Assembly: GCA_964639875.1 (NCBI GenBank) | Contig: CAZXEM010000047.1 | Location: 1-9,103 of the forward strand | Source: CAZQLW01 sp964639875 | GTDB lineage: Archaea > Nanobdellota > Nanobdellia > Woesearchaeales > GW2011-AR9 | Reading direction: 5' to 3' | DNA length: 9,103 bases | In this document: positions 1 to 7,062 of the stretch, piece by piece | How the letters are laid out: every line of letters starts with the position of its first letter | How positions within the stretch are numbered: the first letter of the stretch is position 1 | Translations under genes and position numbers: made by a program | The notes under the pieces: model-generated | Database searches by the model: none | Told to the model about the DNA's origin: nothing | The model's input: only the letters and a program-made list of their open reading frames with translations

Positions 1-584
1 ACATGATGTTTTTTACTATCACTTAACCAATCAAAATACTTTTTCACTTTTACCGGCTTTTCTGTTAACCAATCAAAAGCAAGAAATCTTTCTCTTTCAT
101 TTTTTTCAATTTGTTTTACTACCTCTTCGAATCCACTAACCTGATTTTGTGTTGTTTCAAATAGTTTTAGTAAAGGGGAAATAACTTCTTGATCCGTAGG
201 AGATTCAATTACGGCTTTTAGCTTTTCTTGTATTTCTCCACCACGGGAAACAGCTTTTACTAAGAAATTGTTAAACACTTCTGCTTGTTGCATTAAAGCA
301 TTTAATCTTTTAGAATCTTCAGTTTCAATATTTTTTAAATGAGCAACTAATTTTTCATAATCTTCTTTTATCCTTTTAAAACACCTAGTTTCTCCCAAGA
401 ATATTCTCCTAACACCTAATGCACCACGCATTTTGTTATAAATTAATTGAGCTTTTTTTCTTATTTTAAGAGGGTGGATTGTTGAACTTTTAACCGCTTT
501 TTTTAACATTAATGAAAATCTATGTATTTCATAGAATTCTCGTTCTAGGTATTCTTGTAGTTCTATAATTTCTTTTTCATCCAT
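1..584 (-). CDS. Hypothetical helical/coiled-coil protein, 3' end outside window
   Basis: An open frame runs from the ATG at 582-584 down to the window edge without a stop, giving at least 194 residues. I recognise no family. The protein is rich in Glu, Lys and Leu with few Gly or Pro (start MDEKEIIELQEYLERE) and is predicted mainly alpha-helical. Coiled-coil-like stretches lie around residues 1-30, 70-115 and 150-175. There is one Cys (residue 68), no signal peptide and no membrane segment, so it is probably cytosolic. It lies 104 nt downstream of the helicase gene on the same strand but has its own TATA-like box at 634-641. A GGAAG stretch lies roughly 14 nt before the ATG. That it is a real gene is well supported by length and codon character; its function is unknown. 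Confidence 0.75.
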   Translation of the reverse strand, partial: MDEKEIIELQEYLEREFYEIHRFSLMLKKAVKSSTIHPLKIRKKAQLIYNKMRGALGVRRIFLGETRCFKRIKEDYEKLVAHLKNIETEDSKRLNALMQQAEVFNNFLVKAVSRGGEIQEKLKAVIESPTDQEVISPLLKLFETTQNQVSGFEEVVKQIEKNERERFLAFDWLTEKPVKVKKYFDWLSDSKKHH

Positions 585-633
585 CGATTGTTAAGAGATT
601 CTTCCTTTTTTTATACTTTGTGGTTGTTTGTGA

Positions 634-641
634 TATTTAAA
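634..641 (-). promoter_or_regulatory. TATA box for the hypothetical gene at 1-584
   Basis: Read on the minus strand this is TTTAAATA, a good archaeal TATA element. Its centre is about 53 nt before the ATG at 584, so transcription should start near 610 and leave a leader of about 26 nt. It lies in the gap after the helicase stop. No minus-strand T-run separates the two genes, so read-through from the helicase is also possible. Confidence 0.5.
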
Positions 642-688
642 AGAACTATTTTATTATTATTTTAATTTTTTGCTTTTATTCCTTTTTT

Positions 689-2542
689 TCAATCAAAGAA
701 CTGTTCTAACAACTTTTCATAATCTTTAGAAACGATTAAACCTTCTCTTGGAAAACAGCAGAAATAGTTATGCCAGGCAAATCGTTCATCTAAATAAATC
801 ACGGCCCCTTTGTCCGTCTCGCTACGGATACATCTTCCTGCTGATTGTAAACACTTGTTAATTGCGGGATAAGTATAACCGTAATCCCAGCCACGGGCAA
901 ACTTATTTTCGTAATATTTGATAACTTCTTTTGTTTTCAAACTGGGTCTCGCTAACGGTAAACCAATAACCACAACACCGTTAAGTAAATCTCCCGGTAA
1001 ATCGACACCTTCTGCAAAGTTTGCGCCAGTAACTCCTAAAAGAACTCCACCTTTCTCTTTTTCATCTTTAAAACCGTTCAGAAAATTTTCTTTCTCTTCT
1101 TTATTCAAATCGCTCTTTTCCCAAAATAATTTTTTCTTTGTAGAAATGAAACAACCTACTTTATCTCTTAAAGCATATGACGGAAAAAATAAAGCAACAT
1201 TGCCCGGTGTTAGTGAAGAAACGTTTGAACAAATTTCTGCAATTCTTTTATACATAGTTTCTCCTCTTAAATTAAATTTTGTACTTGTTTCAGGAACGAT
1301 TAAATTTAGTTTATTCTCTGGCGGGAATGGTGAACCGTACTCTTTTTCAATTCCGTTAGTAATTCCTAAAACATCTTTATACATGAAAGTTGGTTTTAAT
1401 GTTCCGCTCATAATAACACCAGCATGAATCCTTTCAAAAACGGTTTTTGTAACTATACTAGGATCTAAACAAGAATGGCTCAACTTTATTTGTAATCCAT
1501 ACTTACTATCTTGTTCAGAAATTATTCTGGTAAAACCTTGCTCTTCGTTTTTCCATTCTTCTAAGAAATGGCTGATTCCTCCCAAATAACTACTCCTTTG
1601 CTTTTTTCTAACTTCATCAGCAGCATTTTCTAATTCGTCAATTAGTTGTTCATAATCAACAAACTTTTCTACTGCAGACAAAAATTCTTCTCTTCTAACC
1701 AACCTTTCTTTACCCATCTCGGTAGAATCAAAATCTGCAAGTTTGATAATGATTTTGTTAAGTTCTTGTAACCAAATGATCAAACCGTTATAATGAAACT
1801 TTTTTGCTTCCAATAAAGCGTTTTTAATTACATAAGTAGTTAAATTAGTACTTAACATTTCTGTAACTCGGTTAGGAAGGTTATGGCCTTCATCCAAAAT
1901 AAGAATTACATCTTCCATATCTAAATCCAGTTTGTTAAAAATTGTACTTTGTACAAAAGGGTTAAACAAGTAATAATAATCTCCGATAATGATTTGTGAA
2001 TCTTTGGCTAAAGCAAGCGCGATTTCGTAACTGCACCGTTTTTCATCTTGACAAATAGTTATCAGTTCTTCGTTATGTAACGGGCCTCGACCTTTAAGTC
2101 TTAATAACAACCTTTTTGCTTCAACAGTTAATTCTTTTTTAGTTTTAACATTATTATAAAATTCACATTCTCCTTTTTCTACTACTGCTTTACAATATTC
2201 GTTAAATTCCGTGCCAAAAAGACCGGCAACTGTCTGGTTACACATCCATCTTTTACCAATCAAATCTGCACAAGAGATACTATCATTAACTTTTTCATTA
2301 ATCATTTTTAAAGTGTTAACCGCGATTTGGTGCTGAGTATGTCTGTTAGTTAGGAAAAATACAGTTTTCTTTTTTTCTAAAGCGAATTTTAAAGCTACTG
2401 ATAGGGCGGAAGCCGTTTTTCCTAACCCGGTAGGAGCGTGAGCAAGAAGGATTTTTTCTTCAGAAAAAGCAAGCTCCATGTCTTTAATCATTTCACTCTG
2501 TCCTTCTCGGACGGTTTCGTGGGGGAAGAAATCGTTAACCAT
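689..2542 (-). CDS. XPD/Rad3-family (DEAD_2) Fe-S ATP-dependent DNA helicase
   Basis: A superfamily 2 helicase of 617 residues. Family members unwind DNA 5'-to-3' using ATP and an Fe-S cluster and act in repair. Motifs, numbered from the chosen start: Walker A APTGLGKT with Lys42; cluster cysteines Cys101, Cys117, Cys126 and Cys170, the last in RCSYE where XPD has CPYE; Walker B DEGH at 217-220; motif III MSGTL near 380; FPSY near 453; motif V ANFAEGVDLPG near 507-517; motif VI QSAGRCIRS near 566-574. The length is typical. An in-frame GTG at 2566 would add eight hydrophobic residues. I prefer the ATG at 2542 because the TATA-like box at 2566-2573 is about 27 nt upstream, predicting a leaderless mRNA. 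The Walker B motif is DEGH rather than DEAH. The family is certain; whether it does XPD-like or DinG-like work is not. Confidence 0.93.
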   Translation of the reverse strand: MVNDFFPHETVREGQSEMIKDMELAFSEEKILLAHAPTGLGKTASALSVALKFALEKKKTVFFLTNRHTQHQIAVNTLKMINEKVNDSISCADLIGKRWMCNQTVAGLFGTEFNEYCKAVVEKGECEFYNNVKTKKELTVEAKRLLLRLKGRGPLHNEELITICQDEKRCSYEIALALAKDSQIIIGDYYYLFNPFVQSTIFNKLDLDMEDVILILDEGHNLPNRVTEMLSTNLTTYVIKNALLEAKKFHYNGLIIWLQELNKIIIKLADFDSTEMGKERLVRREEFLSAVEKFVDYEQLIDELENAADEVRKKQRSSYLGGISHFLEEWKNEEQGFTRIISEQDSKYGLQIKLSHSCLDPSIVTKTVFERIHAGVIMSGTLKPTFMYKDVLGITNGIEKEYGSPFPPENKLNLIVPETSTKFNLRGETMYKRIAEICSNVSSLTPGNVALFFPSYALRDKVGCFISTKKKLFWEKSDLNKEEKENFLNGFKDEKEKGGVLLGVTGANFAEGVDLPGDLLNGVVVIGLPLARPSLKTKEVIKYYENKFARGWDYGYTYPAINKCLQSAGRCIRSETDKGAVIYLDERFAWHNYFCCFPREGLIVSKDYEKLLEQFFD

Positions 2543-2565
2543 AATTTTAATGAAAAAGGCAAACA

Positions 2566-2573
2566 CTTAAAAA
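2566..2573 (-). promoter_or_regulatory. TATA-like box of the helicase gene
   Basis: The minus strand reads TTTTTAAG, centred about 27 nt before the ATG at 2542. Archaeal transcription usually starts about 25-28 nt after the TATA centre, so the mRNA should begin at or next to the ATG. This also argues against the upstream GTG at 2566, which overlaps the box. Confidence 0.5.
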
Positions 2574-2582
2574 TGTATTTGC

Positions 2583-2608
2583 ATACTCTAAAGTAACATT
2601 TAGAGTAT
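2583..2608. promoter_or_regulatory. Perfect inverted repeat in divergent promoter region (candidate operator)
   Basis: ATACTCTAAA (2583-2592) and TTTAGAGTAT (2599-2608) are exact reverse complements separated by GTAACA. The centre lies 53 nt from the helicase ATG and 52 nt from the glycosyltransferase ATG. It is directly upstream of both putative TATA boxes, where a dimeric archaeal regulator would act. It could also fold as a weak AT-rich hairpin, but it should lie outside both transcripts. The symmetry is seen directly; the operator role is inferred. Confidence 0.5.
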
Positions 2609-2613
2609 CATAA

Positions 2614-2622
2614 TTATTAAAA
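2614..2622 (+). promoter_or_regulatory. TATA-like box of the glycosyltransferase-Yip1 operon
   Basis: TTATTAAAA is centred about 30 nt before the ATG at 2648, predicting a leader of only a few nucleotides. GAGGT at 2630-2634 and AGGT at 2640-2643 resemble ribosome-binding sites but may lie upstream of the transcription start, so how this gene starts translation is unclear. Confidence 0.4.
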
Positions 2623-2647
2623 GAGAGAAGAGGTCGATTAGGTTTAA

Positions 2648-3343
2648 ATGAACCCAAAAATTTCCGTTATCATCCCAGCACATAATGAAGAGAATTATAT
2701 TCGGAAGACTTTACATTCTATTAAACAGCAGACTTATCAGAACTATGAAGCGATCGTTGTTAGTAACGGTTGCACTGACCAGACTGAAAATATTGTTAAT
2801 AAACGAGCTAACGATAAATTGAAACATTTTTCTATCCCAGAAGCAAACGTTTCTAAAGCGAGAAATTTTGGTGCAAAGTTTGCTTATGGCGATTTATTAT
2901 TATTCTTAGATGCAGATACAACTTTGGAACAGGATGCATTACAAAAAGTAAAAAGTCAGTTTACTGATAAACATGTGGTTGCTACTACTAAAGTTATCCC
3001 CGATGATAACAAATTAAAATTTAAGTTGGCCTTAGGTTTTAAAAATTTTTATCATCAAACAAATTTGTATCAAGGTTGTAGCGGGGCATTAATTTGTAGA
3101 AAAGAAGATTTTTCTGCTGTTGGCGGTTACCCAGAAATGATTGTTAAAGAACATCGGAAACTGATTATTGATTTAAAACGTAAAACTAATAAGAAATTTA
3201 AATGTGTTGACACAAAAGTTACCACTTCTATGCGTAGGTTTAAACAATGGGGTTTAACTAAAGCAACAGCATTTTGGGTTAAAGAATGGTTCAAAAACTA
3301 TTTCGGCGATTTAAAAAATAGTAAGTATGAAAAAATAAGATGA
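2648..3343 (+). CDS. Family 2 (GT-A) glycosyltransferase
   Basis: This protein should transfer a sugar from a nucleotide-sugar donor to an acceptor, probably a lipid carrier, glycolipid or surface glycan at the inner face of the membrane. The N-terminus (residues 5-16, SVIIPAHNEENY) is the classic GT2 nucleotide-binding strand. LDADT at 87-91 supplies the metal-binding DxD (Asp88, Asp90). GCSGALICRKEDF followed by VGGYPE, around 143-163, is the acceptor-side motif. Where many GT2 enzymes have Glu-Asp as catalytic base, this one has Glu168-His169. At 231 residues it is a short, single-domain form with no membrane helix. The Arg/Lys/aromatic-rich C-terminus (about 196-231) could bind the membrane peripherally. 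Its stop codon overlaps the start of the Yip1-like gene (ATGA), indicating co-translation. The family is secure; donor and acceptor cannot be read from sequence. Confidence 0.9.
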   Translation: MNPKISVIIPAHNEENYIRKTLHSIKQQTYQNYEAIVVSNGCTDQTENIVNKRANDKLKHFSIPEANVSKARNFGAKFAYGDLLLFLDADTTLEQDALQKVKSQFTDKHVVATTKVIPDDNKLKFKLALGFKNFYHQTNLYQGCSGALICRKEDFSAVGGYPEMIVKEHRKLIIDLKRKTNKKFKCVDTKVTTSMRRFKQWGLTKATAFWVKEWFKNYFGDLKNSKYEKIR

Positions 3344-3951
3344 ATCTGTTAACAAAGATTAAAACTGTACTTTTTGACCCTAGATTGTTTTTTGAAAAAA
3401 TTCAAAGTGAAACTGATTTTAAAATTGCGTTTTCATACTTTTTTGTTTTAGCACTTTTCGGAATAATGATGGGAGCATTACTTTCATTTTCAATGCAGGG
3501 CATTTTTAACGGATACATTAGTAATGTGCTTAAAATGTCCATTGTTCCTATGACCGGTATTTACTTTTTACAAATTGGTATTTTTATTTTTATTTTAAAA
3601 GTTCTGTTCAGTTTTCTTTTCACAGCTATTCTTAACGGTTGGATCTCTTCTTTTGGTGGTAAAGGTAATTATTTAAAAACTTACCAACTTTACGTTTATT
3701 CTCGAACACCATCATTACTATTTGGTTGGATTCCAATTGTTGGATTGTTTGCTTGGGTTTATAGTTTTTCTTTACTTATTATTGGTACAAAAGAAGTTCA
3801 TCAACTTGAAACAAAGAAAGTTATTATGCTATATTTTATTCCGTTAGCGATAATTTTAATTTTTGTTTTCCTTTACATGGTTTTGATGATCATGGTGATT
3901 AAGTACAATCCAGAAATATTTGCTGAAATTCTAAGTTTATTCCCACAATAG
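3340..3951 (+). CDS. Yip1-domain-like polytopic membrane protein
   Basis: An integral membrane protein of 203 residues with an amphipathic N-terminus (LFDPRLFFEKIQSE) and about five hydrophobic segments, near 28-50, 70-98, 122-132, 133-150 and 160-187. The pattern resembles the archaeal/bacterial Yip1 family: an N-terminal 'PxxFFEKI' helix, a GGKGNY loop at about 106-111, then YSRTPSLLFGWIPIVG and a late LLIIGTKEVH. Eukaryotic Yip1 proteins act in vesicle trafficking; the role of prokaryotic members is not established. The 4-nt overlap with the glycosyltransferase implies coupled translation and perhaps a shared task in membrane or surface-glycan work. That partnership is inferred. The assignment rests on remembered family pattern, so I am fairly rather than fully sure. 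Confidence 0.75.
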   Translation: MNLLTKIKTVLFDPRLFFEKIQSETDFKIAFSYFFVLALFGIMMGALLSFSMQGIFNGYISNVLKMSIVPMTGIYFLQIGIFIFILKVLFSFLFTAILNGWISSFGGKGNYLKTYQLYVYSRTPSLLFGWIPIVGLFAWVYSFSLLIIGTKEVHQLETKKVIMLYFIPLAIILIFVFLYMVLMIMVIKYNPEIFAEILSLFPQ

Positions 3952-3998
3952 TAAATTGCTATAATCAGAATTGAACTTTATTTTTTTAACAATACTTT

Positions 3999-4006
3999 TT
4001 TATATT
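3999..4006 (+). promoter_or_regulatory. TATA box of the cytidylate kinase gene
   Basis: TTTATATT is centred about 25-26 nt before the ATG at 4028, predicting a leaderless transcript that begins at that ATG. This decides the start: the upstream in-frame ATG at 3971 lies before the promoter. Confidence 0.6.
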
Positions 4007-4027
4007 ACCTCTCAATATTTCAGTAAT

Positions 4028-4567
4028 ATGATAATTACTATCTCCGGTGCTCTTGGATCAGGTAAAAGTACAGTGGCAAAGATTTTGGCTAAGAAGTTTA
4101 ACCTTAAACATTATTCTACTGGCGATTTTATGCGTGAAATTGCTGCTAAAAGGGGAGTTACACTTCTTGAACTGAGCAAGATAGCAGAAACTGACCGGTC
4201 TGTTGATAAAGAATTGGACGATTACCAAATTAAGTTTGGTAAAGAAGAAAATGATTTTATTATTGATGCTCGGTTAGGATGGCATTTTATTCCCAACTCT
4301 ATAAAAATTTTTTTGGACGTAACAGATGAAGAAGCTGCAAAGAGAATATTTAACGAAGGTAGAAAAGATGAAAAGTACAATACAGATTTGAATGCAACAT
4401 TAGATAATATTAAAAACAGGAGAGAATCTGAAATTAAAAGGTACCAAGATTATTATGAAGTTAACTATTTTGATCATGATAATTATGATCTGGTTGTTGA
4501 TACAACCGGAATTCCTGCTGATGAAGTTGCAGAGAAAGTAATAAAGTTTATTGAGGAAAGAAAATGA
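4028..4567 (+). CDS. cmk: Cytidylate kinase, archaeal type
   Basis: Phosphorylates CMP/dCMP to the diphosphate with ATP, in the cytosolic pyrimidine salvage and nucleotide supply pathway. The protein has 179 residues, the usual length for the archaeal form. Features: P-loop GALGSGKST at 7-15 (Lys13); STGDFMRE at 30-37 and the following helix in the NMP-binding region; IIDARLGW at 78-85 (Walker-B-like Asp80, Arg82); a lid-like segment with RRESEIKRYQDYY near 131-143; and a C-terminal DLVVDTT strand, all in the archaeal CMP-kinase order. An upstream in-frame ATG at 3971 would add 19 hydrophobic residues; it precedes the TATA box, and the P-loop belongs right at the N-terminus, so 4028 is the start. 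The stop overlaps the next start (ATGA). A related adenylate-type kinase is the main alternative. Confidence 0.88.
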   Translation: MIITISGALGSGKSTVAKILAKKFNLKHYSTGDFMREIAAKRGVTLLELSKIAETDRSVDKELDDYQIKFGKEENDFIIDARLGWHFIPNSIKIFLDVTDEEAAKRIFNEGRKDEKYNTDLNATLDNIKNRRESEIKRYQDYYEVNYFDHDNYDLVVDTTGIPADEVAEKVIKFIEERK

Positions 4568-4905
4568 CTCAAAAAGCTTACCATTCTTTTGTACAGTTTC
4601 AAAAGGAATGTTTTCCTAATAAAATTCTTGAGAGATTGGAAGATAAACTGCAAATTGGTATGATGACAAAAACAAGATTGGAAAAAAATGAAGATAATCC
4701 TAAGACAGGAACTTTAGCGGTAAGAGAACCATTTTCATCGGGAAAAACATTAACCTCAAAAGTACAACATTTTTATATGTGTGAAGGATTTACAGTTATT
4801 CAAGATACTGAAACTTCACTTCAAGTAACAAAAGAAGATGAAAAATATTCAGTGGGCATTTATCCTCACGATCTTCATTACATCATTCGTATTGGTGTTT
4901 CTTGA
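4564..4905 (+). CDS. Hypothetical small protein, translationally coupled to cmk
   Basis: A 113-residue protein whose ATG overlaps the cmk stop codon by 4 nt, so it is almost certainly translated from the same mRNA. I recognise no domain. The N-terminal third is helical and charged (FVQFQKECF, LERLEDKL). The rest looks beta-rich, with alternating hydrophobic and polar residues and a histidine- and tyrosine-bearing end (GIYPHDLHYIIRIG). There are two cysteines (about residues 16 and 84), no membrane segment and no signal peptide. Codon use resembles that of cmk, so it does not look recently acquired. A role in nucleotide metabolism would be a guess from position only. Confidence 0.75.
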   Translation: MTQKAYHSFVQFQKECFPNKILERLEDKLQIGMMTKTRLEKNEDNPKTGTLAVREPFSSGKTLTSKVQHFYMCEGFTVIQDTETSLQVTKEDEKYSVGIYPHDLHYIIRIGVS

Positions 4906-4922
4906 TTAAAAAAATAAGAAAA

Positions 4923-4930
4923 CTTATAAA
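4923..4930 (+). promoter_or_regulatory. TATA box of the FKBP gene
   Basis: CTTATAAA is centred about 27 nt before the ATG at 4954, the spacing expected for a leaderless mRNA. No Shine-Dalgarno-like sequence precedes the ATG, which agrees. Confidence 0.6.
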
Positions 4931-4953
4931 CAACAAATTAAAATTAACTTAAA

Positions 4954-5625
4954 ATGACAGACGTAATAAAAGAACATGATTTTATTGAAATTGATTATAC
5001 AGGAAAATTAGTTGATGGAACTATTTTTGATACTACTGAAGAAAAAGTTGCTAAAGATAACAATTTACCAACAGATAAAGGTAAGTTTGGGGCAGCAACC
5101 ATCTGTGTAGGGGAAAATCAAATTCTTCCCGGTTTGGATAAAGAACTTGTTGGTAAAGAAATCAGTAAAGAATATACCATCAATCTTTCTGCAGAGAATG
5201 CTTTTGGTAAGCGAGATATTAAAAAAATGAAAATTATGCCTATCAATTCATTTAAAGAACATAACATGCAACCTCAACCGGGATTGCAAATTGAAGCTGA
5301 TGGTGAAATGGGCGTTATCACTAGAGTTTCTGGCGGAAGAGTTATTGTTAATTTTAATCATCCTTTAGCTGGAAAGGAAGTTGTTTATCTTGTTAAAGCT
5401 AATAAAGTTATTACTGACCCTAAAGAAAAAATAGTTTCTTTCTTAAGCACTTCAATGCGAATGCCTAAAGATAAAATTGGTGTTGCTGTTAAAGATGAGA
5501 TCGCAGAAATTCAAATGCCAGTTCAACTTCCTGAACAGTTCACTGAAGCTGTTAGTAAGAAATTGCTCGAATTGGTTAAATTGAAAGAAATTAAGTTTGT
5601 TAAACCAGAAACCATGAAAAAGTAA
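4954..5625 (+). CDS. FKBP-type peptidyl-prolyl cis-trans isomerase, long archaeal (FKBP26-like) form
   Basis: Catalyses cis-trans isomerisation of peptidyl-proline bonds and acts as a folding chaperone in the cytosol. The first FKBP half covers DYTGKLVDGTIFDTT (14-28) and GENQILPGLDKELVGKE (53-69). The SlyD-like insert-in-flap domain follows, from about AENAFGKRD (80-88) through GVITRVSGGRVIVNFN (120-135). HPLAGK (136-141) is the hallmark return into the FKBP fold. A C-terminal domain (about 155-217) with a KEKIVSFLST start matches the longer archaeal proteins of the M. jannaschii FKBP26 type, in which it is reported to aid dimerisation. The length of 223 fits. It has no signal peptide. It appears monocistronic, with its own TATA box and an AT-rich gap before ftsZ. 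The call is secure. Confidence 0.93.
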   Translation: MTDVIKEHDFIEIDYTGKLVDGTIFDTTEEKVAKDNNLPTDKGKFGAATICVGENQILPGLDKELVGKEISKEYTINLSAENAFGKRDIKKMKIMPINSFKEHNMQPQPGLQIEADGEMGVITRVSGGRVIVNFNHPLAGKEVVYLVKANKVITDPKEKIVSFLSTSMRMPKDKIGVAVKDEIAEIQMPVQLPEQFTEAVSKKLLELVKLKEIKFVKPETMKK

Positions 5626-5757
5626 GAAGAAGGAAAATAACCTCTAATTAACTCACTTTTTCAGCATAATAATCTTTATAAAGTAGTTCCGTTCTGTATT
5701 TACTACAATTTAAAAAAAGTAGAGGGTACATTTTTTTAAACTTACGAGGTGGTTATA
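5626..5757 (+). promoter_or_regulatory. Intergenic region with candidate ftsZ promoters
   Basis: This 132-nt gap holds no gene. Two TATA candidates precede ftsZ. TTTAAAAA (5709-5716) would start transcription near 5738 and give a 20-nt leader containing the Shine-Dalgarno site. TTTATAAA (5675-5682, within the palindrome CTTTATAAAG) would give a leader of about 53 nt. The T5 run at 5657-5661 is too weak to call an FKBP terminator with confidence. Confidence 0.45.
5746..5753 (+). promoter_or_regulatory. Shine-Dalgarno site of ftsZ
   Basis: GAGGTGGT matches the archaeal anti-Shine-Dalgarno core with four spacer bases to the ATG at 5758. It fixes that start: the in-frame GTG at 5749 lies inside the site itself and cannot be the initiator. 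Confidence 0.8.
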
Positions 5758-7062
5758 ATGAATGATTATAATAATGAAAATAGGACAAATTCTTCTCAAG
5801 GAAATACACAAAATAATTTTAATAATAGACCGGCTGGACAAACAAATTCTCCGCCACAACAAGGACATCAGTCGCAACACCAATCGCAACAACCAAGACC
5901 GCAATCACATCAGCAGTCACAACAATCGAGACCGCAAACTGCGCCTTCTCAACAGCAGCCAAAACCTGTTCAACCAGTAATTAAAACTGAACCGGTATCA
6001 GCAAAAGCTGTAAATCAAGATATTGATGATGAATTAGCAAAAATGTTAGCTAACCAAACAACGAGAATTAAAGTTGTTGGTTGTGGTGGTGCAGGTAATA
6101 ATACTATTAACCGGATGTCAGAAGTAGGAATTAAAGGAATTATGACTATCGCGATTAACACTGATGCTCAAGATTTGTTGTATACTAGTGCAGATAAAAA
6201 GTTTCTTATTGGTAAAGAGTTGACTCAAGGTTTAGGTGCAGGTTCTAACCCCAGATTAGGTGAAGAAGCTGCTAGAGAGAATGAACACGATTTAAAGAAG
6301 TTAATGACCGGTTCTGATATGATTTTTGTTACTTGCGGCCTGGGCGGTGGAACGGGTACAGGTAGTGCACCATTTATTGCTCAATTAGCAAAAAAAATGG
6401 GTATTTTAAGTGTTGGAATTGTTACTATGCCTTTCATGATGGAAGGCGCTCATCGGCGCGAAAATGCAATGATTGGCCTTGAGAAATTGGAACAAAGTAT
6501 TAACACTTTGATCGTTATCCCTAATGATAAACTTTTAGAATTAGCACCTCATTTACCTTTACAGACAGCTTTTAAAGTTGCTGACGAAATATTAACAAAT
6601 TCTGTTAAAGGTATTGCTGAACTGGTTACTCGGGCAGGTTTAGTAAATTTAGATTTTGCTGACGTAAAAACTGTTATGGGTGAAGGCGGTGTTGCTTTAA
6701 TTGGTGTTGGCGAATCAGATTCAGAAAATCGAGCAGACGAGTCTGTCCAAAAAGCTTTAGAAAATCCTTTAATTGATGTGGACATATCTAGCGCTTCAGC
6801 GGCTTTGATTAACATTTCTGGTGGTGAAAGTCTTACCTTAGAAGAAGCGAGAAAAATTGTTGAAACTGTATCTGAAAGTTTGGATGCTGGTGCTAAAATT
6901 ATTTGGGGTGCACAAATTTACAAAGATTTGGATAAAACTATTCGGACAATGTTAATTGTTACTGGGGTTAAGTCTGAACAAATTTTTGGCTTGGAAAACA
7001 AGTATGGTTCCCAGAAACAGAAAGCTATTGAATCTGAACTTGGAATTGAGTTTGTTAAATAG
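5758..7062 (+). CDS. ftsZ: Cell division GTPase FtsZ (archaeal FtsZ1 type) with Gln-rich N-terminal tail
   Basis: A tubulin-like GTPase that polymerises into the division ring at mid-cell. The protein has 434 residues. The GTPase core starts near 103 (IKVVGCGGAGNNTINRM) and includes INTDAQDL (133-140) and the tubulin signature GGGTGTGS (196-203). MPFMMEG (224-230) and the catalytic T7 loop NLDFAD (Asn297, Asp299, Asp302) follow, then GESDSENRA near 318-326 and IIWGA near 381. All GTP-binding and hydrolysis residues look intact. The pre-core segment DIDDELAKMLANQ resembles the FtsZ1 N-terminus. Residues 1 to about 85 are low-complexity and disordered, with 20 Gln among the first 72 residues plus many Asn, Ser, Pro and His. 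The C-terminus is short, ending GIEFVK, without the long linker of bacterial FtsZ. It heads the ftsZ-secE-spt5 order. Confidence 0.97.
   Translation: MNDYNNENRTNSSQGNTQNNFNNRPAGQTNSPPQQGHQSQHQSQQPRPQSHQQSQQSRPQTAPSQQQPKPVQPVIKTEPVSAKAVNQDIDDELAKMLANQTTRIKVVGCGGAGNNTINRMSEVGIKGIMTIAINTDAQDLLYTSADKKFLIGKELTQGLGAGSNPRLGEEAARENEHDLKKLMTGSDMIFVTCGLGGGTGTGSAPFIAQLAKKMGILSVGIVTMPFMMEGAHRRENAMIGLEKLEQSINTLIVIPNDKLLELAPHLPLQTAFKVADEILTNSVKGIAELVTRAGLVNLDFADVKTVMGEGGVALIGVGESDSENRADESVQKALENPLIDVDISSASAALINISGGESLTLEEARKIVETVSESLDAGAKIIWGAQIYKDLDKTIRTMLIVTGVKSEQIFGLENKYGSQKQKAIESELGIEFVK

Noticed and set aside
918..1427. 169-residue open frame on the plus strand inside the helicase gene
   Set aside because: It lies antisense to a helicase with complete motifs. 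Its Ser/Phe/Lys-rich product reflects the complement of the helicase codons, and it has no promoter or ribosome-binding site.
4472..4490. Inverted repeat GATCAT / ATGATC with a 7-nt loop
   Set aside because: It lies within cmk coding sequence and comes from Asp/His/Asn/Tyr codons (FDHDNYDL); short arms make chance likely.
5710..5980. Open frames overlapping the start of ftsZ on both strands (minus 5710-5904, plus 5762-5980)
   Set aside because: Both are shadows of the repetitive Gln/Asn codons of the ftsZ tail; the products are low-complexity Ile/Arg/Asn/Leu strings.
6549..6815. 88-residue minus-strand frame inside ftsZ
   Set aside because: Antisense to the conserved FtsZ core around the T7 loop, with no independent evidence.
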